NCBI GenBank assembly: GCA_009869945.1
Contig: WIXG01000099.1
Span: 62,001-126,000, forward strand
Source: Mesaphorura yosii
Taxonomy: Eukaryota > Arthropoda > Collembola > Poduromorpha > Tullbergiidae
Length of the DNA: 64,000 bases
Direction of reading: 5' to 3'
In this document: positions 38,098 to 50,669 of the stretch, piece by piece
Position numbering within the stretch: position 1 is the first letter of the stretch
Layout: every line of letters begins with the position of its first letter
The notes under the pieces: model-generated
Told to the model about the DNA's origin: nothing
The model's input: only the letters and a program-made list of their open reading frames with translations
Database searches by the model: none
Program-made: the position numbers and the translations under genes

Positions 38098-41000
38098 CTG
38101 AAAAGAAACACAAAGAAACGCGTAAGCGTCTATTAGTTCGAGTCAAGTATGCATGTGAATAATTTGCGCTTCAATTATTGCTTCCATGCGCCTGCGCCTT
38201 GTGTTGGCCACGCAAAACAATGGATTGACTCTTTTGATGGTTTTGGACAATACAGTAAAGCGAATCAAGTGCGAGACGAAAAAACACGTCTACTTGTAAG
38301 TTTGAATTAAAAAATGTGTGCCTTATCTAGTCTGTACACTATTGATGCGAGGAATTCAGACATGCAGATAAACTGATTGGGATCGAGTGGGCTACACCCT
38401 TCATTATGTCTGTCCGCTTAAATTCAGTGATCATACGTAACAAAAGACTGTGAATGATGTATAACAATGGTACCGGCTTCTGACTACCTCTACTAAACAT
38501 CTTGAACTTGTTCTTGCTCTGCTCCTGCTCAATCAGCTTAAAGGATTCAAGAATTTGAGAGCTGGAGACAATCAAAATTTGTAAGTTCAGCATCGGGTCT
38601 GGGTCATACTTTATGCAACAAGACTCAAACTACCTGTTTCGGTAAGCAATGGAGTTTGTAACCTTGACTTTGAATGAATCAACGACTGGAATATTTTACA
38701 ATAGGCAAAAACTACGAGAACGAGAGTAAATAAAAAAGTTGAGGAATGTGAGGAATTTGTGGAAGAATGTGTTGTGAGAAACAAATTAACGTGGAATCTC
38801 AAGTCGGCGCGTCGGCGATGATGGGAATGGATGCAAAAGAAATGCATCATGCAAAGAAACACCAAACACGGTTTCGTACAGTAGCCAAGCCACGTATCGT
38901 AGCGTTCAGTCTCGTCGAGAACACTGCTACACTGCTTGACCGCTGCTACAATTATCTTTGACTGTCTGCATTCCTCGCATATTTTCCCAGCCGGCCGTGA
39001 TCGGAGTAATCAGTAACAAAAACATAAATTGATTCAAACGTGAAGGAGGAAGGAGAATGGATGCAATGCAACTTGAAGTTGAGTTCACGCTCACGCGGAT
39101 ATGCAACTGAAAAGAAATTGCAAGTGATTTTTGCCCTGCACTGTAAATCATTTAAAATACCAAACGCCGGCCTTTTGCCGACTCGAGACGAGAATTCCAA
39201 AGGAAATGCGACATATACGTCTGGCTGACTGACAAAGATTGGCGTAAATGAAAACGCGTTTAGATTCCTTGCCCTGATAAAGGAGGCGAAACTGCCCATG
39301 AACATGACAGCGCATGCAAGCTTATAAATGTCTTCATCACATGTTCGTAATGAATAGCGCAATCAATCATATTTAAGGAGTTTTTATTGTTTTACAGCAC
39401 AGCACATCGCCAGATCTCATTTGTCACTGGTTCAAGATAAACGCTGTACAAGGAGCAGGAAAGATTGTATCTTACACTCGCACTCAACCTGCTCCGCTGC
39501 TGCCGACTTCAGACTGCCACACGCTCCTATTGTTCAGGCCGATGCCAGAGCGCCAATGTCGATTGCCCAGCTAATGGCGGAATTAACTCAATGTGAGTCT
39601 GCCATCAAGTTTAACGATGACCTTCAGCTGGCAGAAATGGGACCAACTAGACTACGACAAGTACCAAAAGCCTGCGAGAATCTTATAGAACAGCTATGTT
39701 TACAGAATTCTTTACTCATCTCCACTTAAAGATATCTCTTTCTAAAAGGCCATAAGAGCTCATATCCGACGGGAAACAACGGCACCAAAAGCGTCAAGGT
39801 GGATTTTTACGAAAGCCGGTATGTAATATTCGGAGACAATGCCTAGAAGATGATTATTTACTCAGGACAATAAAAATAATTACGCTTACAAGATCACATC
39901 GCCCACGATAAGCAAAAAAATTATGACGTTATCGGAGAACAAACGATTGACGACAAATTTAAGTCCACCGCCAGAAAGCTCACTAAATGCGACAAGAATA
40001 AAGCATTTCTAAAGAGCCTTCCCCAAAATTATTGAAAGAATAGCTAGCCGTCCTTATTGAAATGCGAAGCTTATAAACATTTGCACATTAAATTCATCCT
40101 TCCTATTCTTTACAAATGCTCAAAGTCGTATGATAATGAAAGTGTGAGTGAAGAAACGAAATCTGACGCACTTGCTATCTTTCCACATGTGCATTGTTTC
40201 AGCAGCCATGAGCAGCATTAAATGTCAAGGTGAGACTTTAGCACAAAGTAATTAAGTGTAATTCATAATTCATCATGATAACGCCACGGTACAGTAAGCA
40301 TTTAGACTCAAAGACTCACATGCACTATTGGCATCTAATTAATAACCATTTATGCAACTTCACTCTAGTATCTGCACCGCATAAATGAATGGCAGAAGAC
40401 GGTAAAAAACCACTGGTAGTCATTCATCTCCGCCGTGAGATGCTGAGCCTGGTTTAAAAACCAACATTAAAATGTGGACAATGCAAAACTGCATGCGTAA
40501 TTAACCGTATGCCGTTATGTGCGTTGATTCAATGGAAATATAATTACCACAATTTTGACGGCGATTTTTTGCTGCACTTTATAAGCACCCTCGTCGCGTC
40601 ATGTACAATTGAGAATGCAATGCGGAATCGCAACGCAATCGCATTACACCTCAACTTCCTTTCGATGCGAGCACGACACGGCACGTGTATTCATCTTACG
40701 TGTACGTGAAGTGGACTGTCATAACAAAACACCAGCAGCGTTATTAAACCCTTTTAATTGCCTGCAAGTATTCTCGATTACAATTTAAATATTTGTCGAT
40801 TCCTGACGCTGCTGCTGCAGTGCTCAAGGTTGACACATGAGAACAGCCGCACAACAGCTCAGCAGTGGTCAATTCAAATCTATTCGTTCGGCGTGGACGA
40901 ACGAAGACTGAACTTGAGACGTTGACTCGACGGGACAAGGCGCAGGATCGGCGACCGCTGATTCTCAAGTGTAATTCGCATTTATGCAATTGGACAACAA

Positions 41001-44000
41001 TACAAAAACGGCCTACGTGCGACGACGCACCTGATCCTGAACGTCAAAAAGATCAAAAGATGGACGGGCTACTGTGCGGCTGCAATTGATTCGGAAATAA
41101 TGCAGAGATAATGAGATCGATAATGCGACCAATTATCGACTACCCAACGATACATTGTCGTGATCTTGAGACTCATTTTTGAATGTGATCTACAAAGGAT
41201 CAAGTCTATTGATTAATGACTTCCTTCCTCTTGATAGTAACCTAAACGTTAACCAGCAGCGGGTTCTCTGATTTTAAGTTGCAGTTGTTGCAACACAAGA
41301 CGCGTCAGTCTGTGAGGCAAAATGAGACTTGAGAATTTTAGAGTCTTGGGGCCTGCTGACGCAATACGTCTGACACGACGTGCCGCGTTCTCTTTTAAGG
41401 TTACAAAGAGGACGACGCAATTAAAGCAAAAGTGTTGAGTCTAAAGGTCATGTTTACACACTGAAGTGCCAATACTTTATATCAATCAATCAATACCCAA
41501 GTTTTGGTAAAAATGAGACGTATGATTTCGTCTTTGCCTCGCCGCGCACTTTGCTTAAATGGTGTGGATGCTCTTTGTGCGAGCCTTTTCTGAATAAATC
41601 CCAATATAAATACTAAATATTTCGTGATTTGCTCATTGTTACCTTATTTAGAGTGGCGGTTGGGAAGAATGTGGTTGCGCCTATCTCCCAAGGAATCATC
41701 GTGTGGTATTTTGCAGTCTTAATCACCTCGATGTTGATGGGTTGTCTGTATTCAAATCCGTAACGCATGCGGATTCGACTTCAGGGCCACGTACAAAGAA
41801 CGATACAAGGATGCGATGCGATGCTTTGCTGTCCAGAGATCCGTTTCTTAATTATCAGTGAGTTTCGGCTTGATATCACGATGGCTGGATGCGGTTACTC
41901 ATTGGGAAATCTATAATTGTTTCACTAAAGTCACAAACACCAAAATAATTCACAAACGCAAGGATCTTCATGTCCACTGATAATTGTCATTGAGCTTCTT
42001 TATCAGATTGTCACTTTTCACAACTACGTTGTTTTCAATGATGAACACGAATGTTCTATTTCAGTCTTCACCACTTTAAATTTTACTCACATCAGTGGAG
42101 GCATGCCTCCCGAACTTTTACTTGCTGGTTAACCAGAAGATTTGTGAGTGAGACTTTCTTGGTGAGATTTAAGTTATTTTCTTTCTGTCGCCTCTTTCCT
42201 TTCTTCGACGAGTTGTTTGCTACTTGCTAAATACACATGTAATACTCCTACTACTATTATTTTACAACTATCATCATCATCAGCGTAATCATCAGTCAGT
42301 CCATACATTTTTCTTAACCTGGACTCGGGCCACTCAAATGCGTTAAGCCAAAGCATTGGACAAAGTGCAGCGCTAATGTTACGCCAAGCAAAGAGAAAAA
42401 TGTGCATACCTTAGAAAATACCTCTCCATATAAAATACACACCACGACAATAATAACAAGAATAATGATAGATTTTATATGAATTCTATGGTATGCGAGC
42501 GAACGTGCTGTTCGCCCATTCTACACTACGCCGTGGCTGAGCCTGTGCCGTGGTTCCCATACATTGCGTTTACACACACTTCTTGTACTCACATTTTTGT
42601 ATGGAATTTTTTCCGGCAACACCTTGGCATGCCATTAGCTCCTGGCGATCATCATCGAACGTATTTGGCAGCGCGACGGCGGCGAGTTTGTGGTTCATGC
42701 GGCTAACGAGAAGGCCGTCTCAAATATTTAATCGTGTCCAACTAAAAATTATATAACAATATTTTTGGAATTTCTGTCCCTGATGCCTATTTATTTTTGG
42801 GTTTATACGAAATTTTTCGTGAAATACATAGAATATGTGTGTATTATGGCTACGAGGTGATTTTTATGTGTATTTATAACAAATGTGTGCAAAGTTCTCT
42901 TTGTGTGTACAGTTCTTGGACAAATTCCTTTCCGAAAAGCTTAACATACCAGGCATTCCTGGGCCTTTTCTCTCTTTTTCTAATTCAAACTTTTTTCCGT
43001 ATAAAGTGCACGTGAGTGGGTGCATGAAACTCTCAGATTGACGTGTGCAGGGTGACGAGTGAGACAGGCACGCGTCTTTAACGTTTAACAGAAAGGAAGA
43101 ATGCAGAACGCGAATTATGTATGGACCTGGTTTGATAATTTGCGGAAACGAGTTCCGGAAATTGACACTGGAGGGGCTATCCTTAACCTTCATTCGTTTT
43201 CTCTCCATAAACCCGGCACCTGGACCGAAAATGAAGTTTGCATGGATGAATCGTGCTGCCGGCTCCAAGCGCATTCACCCTGTACCAGGCAACAGAGAAA
43301 TGTTGGAATTTATTTCACTCGTGCTACAAATTCCTTTGACTGGAGATGACGATCATCTCCCATTCATTACACAGGAATCACCGCTTTATTTCATCTTTCT
43401 TCCTTTTCTCTCTGGCCCTCTTCACCACGCACAATGCACGAGCACATACGCGCATTATGCTCGTCGCAATTTGTTTGTTGTTTCCAGCCGAGGCGGGCCA
43501 CGTCCGCATAATATGATCTCCTCGTTGACTCGAAAGTATGTGGGAATCCACGCCGACATAACTTCCTGCATATAGGCAATGACGGGACGGCATGGCACGG
43601 ACACAAGAATGGGATCGTGACACAAATGAAAAGGTCGAGTATTGTGCCATGGATGGAGAACGTGAATTCCGGATCATGGGTTTCCCTTTTCATCACATTT
43701 TTTAAATGGGTGGAGAATTTCCTCATAAAAGATGAAACACGGTGAACTCTGAGCACCACAATGAGAGCGGACACCGCCGCCTGCCCTTTGTCCTTTCTCA
43801 ATCGTAAAGAATATGATAAATGAGCAATCTATGGGGCAGGAATGATTGGAATGAAGATTTATTCATTGTCGGACAGCCGACTACACGCATATGTCACAGC
43901 AATCCATTTATTCAAGTCGAGTCTTTATTTAGCTTTGATCTTAAATTGAAAACATTGGAATTGTCTCAATTTAGCAATTTACCATTATTATTGATTTTTA

Positions 44001-44395
44001 TAGGTGCTTTGAATTTGAGAAGTGATCTTCGTGGTCTTTGTTGGTAATAAATTGTGCTTATATGACAAGACGCTACAAAGGTAAATTCCAAATCAAAGAT
44101 TATCATTTAAATGAGACAATCCACCTTAGTCTGAAGAAGTGCCTCATTCAAGACAGTTGTTTTTAACGGCGGTGTTGGTTCCCGCATGAATTTGTACGAA
44201 ATACGAACAGGATTACAGGAAGCGTCTGTGAATCGAAACTGGCTGCGCTGCAGCCGAAATGAAACCACAATATTGGACTTCATCGTCTGCACGTTGTTGA
44301 GTTGGTTGTATATCTGTAAGCATTAAGCTAAAATTAAGCCATCATGTACTGAGAGTACATCAAGACCGAACCACAATTTATTCTTCGTTTGTCTG
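38098..44395. other. Region upstream of the 35.7-38.1 kb gene, no firm gene
   Basis: It should contain the missing first exon of the preceding gene. A coding-like tract lies on the plus strand at 39421-40035, where one reading frame has only four stops in 205 codons, but no family is recognisable. A 67-codon minus-strand frame (44107-44313) sits behind a TGCTTACAG acceptor without a partner exon. The remainder is AT-leaning spacer. Confidence 0.45.
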
Positions 44396-44400
44396 TCAGT
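44396..44400 (+). promoter_or_regulatory. Candidate initiator of the COX7A-like gene
   Basis: TCAGT matches the arthropod initiator core and lies 14 bases before the first ATG of the locus. No TATA box is obvious, as is usual for housekeeping genes. Confidence 0.3.
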
Positions 44401-44413
44401 GTTGAGTTAGAAA

Positions 44414-44769
44414 ATGGAAGAGTTGCTAGAACAAACAATTAAGCACGAAAGCGACGAAGACTTTGACTGGGATTGTATCGTAAGTTTATTTTCTCCTGCT
44501 AAGAACATTTGGGAATAACAGTGTGAATCTGACTCACCTTGTCAATTTGCAGAAACTTCTCGTCTCGTATTTCCACTCGGAAGTCATCTATTACAATGAA
44601 TCGATTGTGTATAGTAAGTTAAATTAATTATTGGAGTTCTCTTTCTGTTAATTGTAAATTACGACCTTATTTATAAATGATCACTCATTGTTTCGATTCA
44701 GATTGGGGCGCAGTGGCTGTCAGCTGCAAGCAAGAAGCCGTTCGTCACTCGCCAATTTTCAACCTCTAA
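44414..44769 (+). other. Long upstream ORF overlapping the COX7A-like start
   Basis: Starting at the first ATG, a 64-codon frame stays open across the same two introns used by the COX7A-like transcript: 44414-44479, 44553-44613 and 44702-44769. It begins MEELLEQTIKHESDEDFDW and ends HSPIFNL. It overlaps the COX7A-like start in another frame. No domain is recognisable. It may be a regulatory upstream ORF or a chance open frame. Confidence 0.35.
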
Positions 44770-45136
44770 AATTCTTTCTCGAGGAGGCACAGAAGGAAAT
44801 GTCCATCCTGGCTACATCAAGATTCGCGAGAAATACAAGCGGTTTCAGGTGATGTCTCACAAAAACATAGCCATTAAACCTGGATTGATATTAGGTTTTC
44901 TTGACACGAATATCGAATCCTAGGTTGAAGACGGTGTTTCCATTCATTGGAAGTGTGGTACTCGTGGCAAAGTTTTGTATAGTTTCACATAGTTCCTTCA
45001 CATTTGGGGTCTCACCGAGTGCGGTATTTACTACTATCACGGCACGCTTTCAGCGAAGCCTGCCCCTGCCATCGATGAACAATCTGCGGAACCCGAGGCT
45101 GAAGCTGAAGCAAAGCCCAAGAACAAGTGTAATTAA
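44596..45136 (+). CDS. COX7A-like mitochondrial protein, interrupted by in-frame TAG
   Basis: Coding exons 44596-44613, 44702-44848 and 44924-45136, both introns phase 0 and about 75-90 bases. The protein starts MNRLCI|IGAQWLSAASKK with PFVTRQFSTSKILSRGG, a basic, hydroxylated presequence as for mitochondrial import. The mature part matches cytochrome c oxidase subunit 7A: REKYKRFQVEDG, HWKCGTRGKVLYSFT, then a membrane segment (FLHIWGLTECGIYYYHGTL) and an unusual Ala/Glu/Lys-rich tail (AEPEAEAEAKPKNK). Family knowledge: COX7A is a small single-span subunit of complex IV in the inner membrane. A TAG codon at 44990-44992 falls right after LYSFT, at the start of the membrane helix where vertebrate COX7A has Met. 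The product would stop at 77 residues instead of 125. Splice sites and poly(A) signal are intact, so this may be a recent pseudogene, an allele, or an assembly error. Confidence 0.65.
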
Positions 45137-45238
45137 ATTACGCAATTTACAAACTCCTTATATATTCAATCACATTTAGTAATGATTAAGTTCTTTCCTA
45201 TTCCTACTTTGTAGAATGAAAAGTTGAAATTAAATGCT

Positions 45239-45244
45239 AATAAA
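45239..45244 (+). terminator. Poly(A) signal of the COX7A-like gene
   Basis: AATAAA about 100 bases past the final TAA at 45134-45136. Confidence 0.6.
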
Positions 45245-45893
45245 GTAATTCAAAAATGAAATTGCTCGCCTAACTTTATATTTTATGCGAAGCGTTTGTC
45301 TTTCCCGTGCGTGTCGTGATTTGATAGGCCAGTCTGGTTGTTGAAAATTTTCTTTGGTCAGTTTCCAGACAGCACGACCTTTCTCATATTGTCATTTTGA
45401 CTCCATAAGCAATTTTGACACCTCTTTCACAATTGACTTTAGTATTATACACATCATTACCGAAAGAAATGACTGGAACCGCAAAAAATAATTGAGTCTT
45501 TTGACTTCATTTAGCCGTGAACAATAAAGGTGACTTTTTCCATGGGCCGTGGCACTTGTTCAAAGGCTCATGCTGACATTTCTCAACTCCTGTTTGGCAC
45601 AAAAATAATCTCATATTTCTTTCATTTCACCTTTCCGATTTTGAGAGCAAAGCAAAGTCTCCAGCTCAGAAGTCGCTCTCTGGCTATGACAAGCAATTCA
45701 CTTCACTTTACCTTTTGACTTTGACATATTTGTAGTCACAAGTCACATTAATGACGGAGACAGACATTTCAAGAGGACTGAGAGTCTGTGAGGTATTAAA
45801 GGCAACAAAAGAAGTGAAAAAATGGAGTCGACTCGGCTCCATGGGTTAAACATCCCAGAGTCGCCAGTCACGAGGAATTACCGACGTCATAAC

Positions 45894-45899
45894 TTTATT
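45894..45899 (-). terminator. Poly(A) signal of tll
   Basis: AATAAA on the minus strand, about 220 bases beyond the tll stop at 46117. It leaves a 650-base gap to the tail-to-tail COX7A-like gene, in which I see nothing else. Confidence 0.5.
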
Positions 45900-46116
45900 A
45901 AATAGGTGTATGTCATACATAAAGGTGCAGAGATTCCATTGCATTTAAAATTAAGCTAGACTACAAATCATAAGTAGAGGCACTGGGATTAATTTACGTG
46001 AGTACTTAACGATGTCATGCGCTTGATATAGACAAAACAGTTAAAATGTAGGCACTTCGCGTATAAACTAAAAAATACCGACTAACAAGCTATTTCATAT
46101 CCTTATCAACGTAGAT

Positions 46117-49100
46117 TCACAATGTGTCCTTGTATGCATTACAAATCAGTGTTTCGATAGAATTCGATCGAATCATGTGCTTGAAGAACAGTTTCTCAAT
46201 GGTGCTTCCGCTCACAGATTTTAACAACGGGAGAAGCAGTAAGAGCTTCCCAAATCGGAATGGTTGAGTCGGAAAGGCAATTGAAATGTATTTGTTCAAT
46301 GTAAGCTGCGCCTGGTCTTGCAATGCCGAGATTGTCTTGGAATCTTTCAAGCCTCTAGTCAGATCAGACGACGACGGAAGCTTAAATAGGATTATAGCAC
46401 GTAAACATGCGAATTCAGTTTGGTCTAGATTCAAATCTCGGAACTTCTCGATGGTCTCTTGCCAAAGCTTAATTTCTTGTACAAAAGTTTCATGTCGCAG
46501 TTGTTGTGTTGATGGTGAGGTGTTCCCTCCCTCTGAAGGAAAAGGCTTTTGTTAGATTGGTGACTATTAGGTTATTATTGATTATTCTAGTAATTATTCT
46601 ATGATTTACCTGTTACTTCCATGTCGGAGTCGTAATTATTGTCAAGCATTGATGAAGATGTTGAAGACGGCCTTCTGCTTTCAATAATCCCTTCCAGATT
46701 TACTGGCAGATTAAATTGTGAAGCTCCGAGAACAAAGAGCTCTCGCCAGCTCTCTTCCAAAAGCAGAAATTGGTCGCGCATGGGCAGTGACACAAACGCA
46801 GGGACGCTCTTTATCCATTTGACGTTCATTAGAATGAGGCGTGCTGCAGCTTCGCTCTGGTTTCCTTCAAGTTTCGAGTTTGTGAGTGGAAATCGAACAT
46901 TTTGATGGCTAAGTGGAAACTGATGGATTTGATAGTTCGATGGGTTCAGAATCGGAAGCGATGAAGGAGATGAGGACGGTGTTAAGTTCGCATTTGATTG
47001 CTGCTGCTGGGGAAGTAATGACGGGAAACCACCAAGTAAATTCAATGAGCTTTGATGGTACTGCTGCTGAAGTTGAAGCATATCCTGTGAATTAAATAAT
47101 TTATTAATATTTGGTCGATTTAGGTTAACCATTTTGCGACTAACACCATAAATGGTCACTTATGTTTACTGATCTACTGTGCCCACCATGCACATGAAAA
47201 TGGATGCATTAAACAAAAACAAAGGTCCAGGCTATACTTCCGAAAATTAAACATTCTTCGGATATACACAGGAACCAAATAATTCTAATGATGGCCCATA
47301 ATGGCTAGTTGACTCATACCTTCAAAGGCGGCAAGCAAAACAGAGGATGCGGAATCGGAGGACGTAGCATCATTCTTTCAAGAAATAAGGACATTGAGGA
47401 TGATGGCGATGGTGCTGTTGACTGTGATGATGATGCTGGTAAAGGCATTGTTGCTGATTCGGCCGAGAAGCCATTTCTCCTACTATTATGGTTATTGTTC
47501 CCGAGGTCTAATGGAGGACAGAGAAACAAATGTCCGTGACCATTACTGTTTGTTGTAGGAATTCCGCTCGCCAACGATGACGGTGCTGGTGGCAAATGTG
47601 AAGTGGCAAGGTTTGTTGGGTGCATCAGAGGAGATAATGACGAGTTTGGTGAGTAACCAAGTTTATTGTGAATTGAAAAAGGCAATGCCACTGGTGTTGA
47701 TGATAGTAGTGGCGACGACGAACAAGTTGGCGAAGACGGACTTGAACTGGTGCTATTACTGTTGCTATTATTCTGATGATGACTATGGAGCATACGATTA
47801 GTGTCTCGTTTGACATTCTTTCGTCCACTGCTTTTGCCATGAGTGCCATCCGACGACAGGCCAACATGCTCGTACGAGGATGAGGAACCTGCGCCAGGGC
47901 TGGCGCTATTTGTAGAGCGGTTAAGGTGATCTGGCGGCGAAACCGATCTTGACGGTAGCAGGTTGTTAATCGTTTTGCTTATGTGCTCATCTTGTTCTTC
48001 TTTGAAGTACAATGACATTTGTCGCCGCAAAGTAGAGTTTCGTGGGCCTCGTTCATGCTGAACAGCTGGAACACGCAAATAAAATGTTAACCATAAAGTA
48101 CAAACGGCACGACGCAAACACATGGCCAGTGATTGTGTCGTTAGAAATGTGACTTACCGTCTTTATTCATTCCAGCCTCCACACATTTTCTCAGACGACA
48201 CGCGCGACATTGATTTCTGCCGATAAACAATACGTTGACAAAATGAGACTCCAGAATGGCATAATGGCAATTGGTGTGGAAATTGAAATTGGTAAAAAAT
48301 GTTGTACCTGTGTGTCTTATCCACCATGCACCGTCCTTCGGATTTCGCACGGCAAATGTACTGCCGGTTGCGCCGAATTGATCTCTGAAAGACGCAATTT
48401 ATATCCCAATTACTTTCCTACCCAAGAACCTCGCCAAGGAAGCAGTTATAATTATTTCATTTGTTAATTACGTTGTTTCAAACTCAAGTAATTTTGCAGG
48501 CATACATTTTGCACTTGAAATCATTTTACAATATTGTGAACCGAAACAGAAATGCGAAATACAAAACTAAAAAATTAGGTAGCAGGTGCTACATTGAGAA
48601 ATTGGGTTACAGATTACCTTAAAGAAGCCGGCGCATCCATCGCAAGCAAAGATGCCATAATGTTTTCCGGACGAATGATCTTGACAGACATTACAGGGAA
48701 TGTCGTACAGAATTCGACCTGAAATGGAACAAAACAAGAAAAGTTCATTCATAAAGCCGGGCTAGATGCTTTTGTTTCTGGCGTCGTCACAAACTTAAAT
48801 TTCGATCTGATGAGTTAAAAGTCGAAGATGCAAAGACATTCTCAAGTTGGGTTTCATTGATTGAGTTCAGGTCAGGCATTCATAACAATGCAAGGGACAC
48901 TGCGCCGTAGACCAGCGAGAGAAAAGAGCAGAGTACTAAATAATAGGATAAAAGGGTCATATTTGATATTTCCGGTAACTCACAATGGGCAACAGGCCAC
49001 ATCGCAGCTCATTCGACTAAATATACAAAGTCCAAAAGACAGCAGACGCTGCGTGACGTGAAGTGGAAGTGGCAGGGAAGAGACGAGTGAGTTTGTTGTT

Positions 49101-50669
49101 GAATTTGACATTGATCTTTCTCTCACAAATCTTTCACTGTTCATTCTTATTACGCGTCTCCTCCCACGTACTATTCTAATTTAAGCGATGGCCATGTAAT
49201 TTATCCATGCAATCAAGGGCAATCATCATCCCTTCATTTGTTCCGGATATCCACAAATAAAATGATTTATATTTACGGAGTGATGAGCCCTGTTGCATTA
49301 TTGCGGATCGCTTTCGCTGTGTGAAGATGAGGTCATGAATACAACACGAATATCGATGATATGATCCTCCTGTCCTGTCTGTTATTCTCGTCCCAGGAAA
49401 TGAATTTTTGAGACAAAGAGTGAGAACTGATGAGAATGGCATCCGAAAGAGATGAATCACGCGAAAATCCGGGTACGAGTAGGATGCGGAGGACAGATGC
49501 GGACAGCGTGAGAGATGAACTGAGTTAGGCGCACGTTCGTAACTGGAACATGCAATGATGATATCGTTGAATATTTAATAAACATAACGGCATATTGCAC
49601 CAGGTAGCAGCGATCGAGTCAATGAGTGCAGTGGAGATGAGGGAAAGGAAGATGATGTGATGTGACGAGCTACGCGGATGTTCCGGTATTTTCCCGTCAG
49701 TTGTTGACTGTCCTACGCTCAAATGCTGGAGCGCAGTGAGAATAGTGAAAAGTGAATCCCGACTGGCCGTAGTTGTAATCTGTTTGCAAGATCGGAAGGC
49801 GAAAGATCACGCAGGAAAGATCAAAGGCATGCAATATGTAACATGATTCAATTTTGCCTTCACTCAATAATTTCTCTGTGCCAGGTTCAACCGGTCTCTC
49901 GAACCTTGTCAAATCCCGCATTGGTACAGAATTCTGCGATATGAGAAACGAAACGTGAATTCTATGGACCATATGTCGTCAGTTTTAGTACTCAATCCAA
50001 AAAATTCCCATGGTCTCCCCCAATTTTCAGTCATTAATTTCCAGATTATGCATATGCGTGTGATGTGCGTAGTGATAGGTTGAACGGAATTGATTAGCAA
50101 TAGATTTCGGCTGCTAACTGAATGAGATGGTAAATTATGAACCTAATAAATGCACATTCTTGTTTATGCAACACTAATGCGACGTCGCACACTTCGATTG
50201 GAAAACACACAAGCCGGGAAAGATGAATTAGCTTTAAAATTCATGAAATGCTAAGTAGGAAATGCAATATTTTAGGAAAGAAGAAGAAAGAATATTCTCT
50301 CAAGAGTGGTTGTTTTAAGTGAATTTGCTCCGAGGCTCCCGGAAAATTGTTCCAAGAAAATTGTTCTGGATAAATATTCCTCTCTCATATTACTTCGTGA
50401 GTCCTTTGATATATCTGAGCATCAGCATTTCTAGTTACGAATGGAACACATTTCGTGTTAATACGTAATCCTAATAATTCAGTGCAGTCAAAGAAATTCT
50501 CAAATGGTCAAGGCTGACGTGAGTCTAGAATTCAAACTGCACTTCATCCAATTTCTAAATTGACAACTCATTTTTGAGCACTGAAGAAGCTAAGACAAAA
50601 ATGGAGATGTGATATAAAAATTCGACACTTACTTGAGCTCTGAGAAACTTTCCCCAGTCGAAGATCCAT
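46117..50669 (-). CDS. tll: Tailless nuclear receptor (NR2E group)
   Basis: Seven coding exons: 50669-50633, 48718-48618, 48384-48308, 48216-48158, 48065-47320, 47084-46610 and 46532-46117, phases 1, 0, 2, 1, 0, 1, giving 636 residues. The start [12 protein letters not shown] follows an in-frame upstream stop. The DNA-binding domain (about 14-99) has zinc cysteines 21/24/38/41 and 57/65/75/78, P-box CDGCAG, and seven residues between the first two cysteines of finger two, a mark of tailless/TLX. It continues [13 protein letters not shown] and [19 protein letters not shown], the tll-type extension. A long Ser/Asn/Pro/Gln-rich hinge follows (about 115-415). The ligand-binding domain (about 418-636) has [38 protein letters not shown] and [16 protein letters not shown]. 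Family role: nuclear repressor patterning embryonic termini, brain and eye. Drosophila Tll is about 450 residues, so this hinge is clearly expanded. Confidence 0.97.
48719..50632 (-). other. First intron of tll
   Basis: A 1.9 kb GT-AG intron (donor CAA|GTAAGT, acceptor CATTTCAG), by far the largest in the gene. First introns of developmental regulators often hold enhancers, but I can identify no specific binding sites by eye and no embedded gene. Confidence 0.75.

Noticed and set aside
44107-44313. 67-codon minus-strand frame behind a TGCTTACAG acceptor near the COX7A-like gene
   Set aside because: There is no upstream exon with a compatible donor, no canonical poly(A) signal after it, and no recognisable domain.
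44596-45136. A very short intron removing the TAG in the COX7A-like exon
   Set aside because: All GT-AG pairs around the stop would give introns of 10-35 bases and break the conserved frame.
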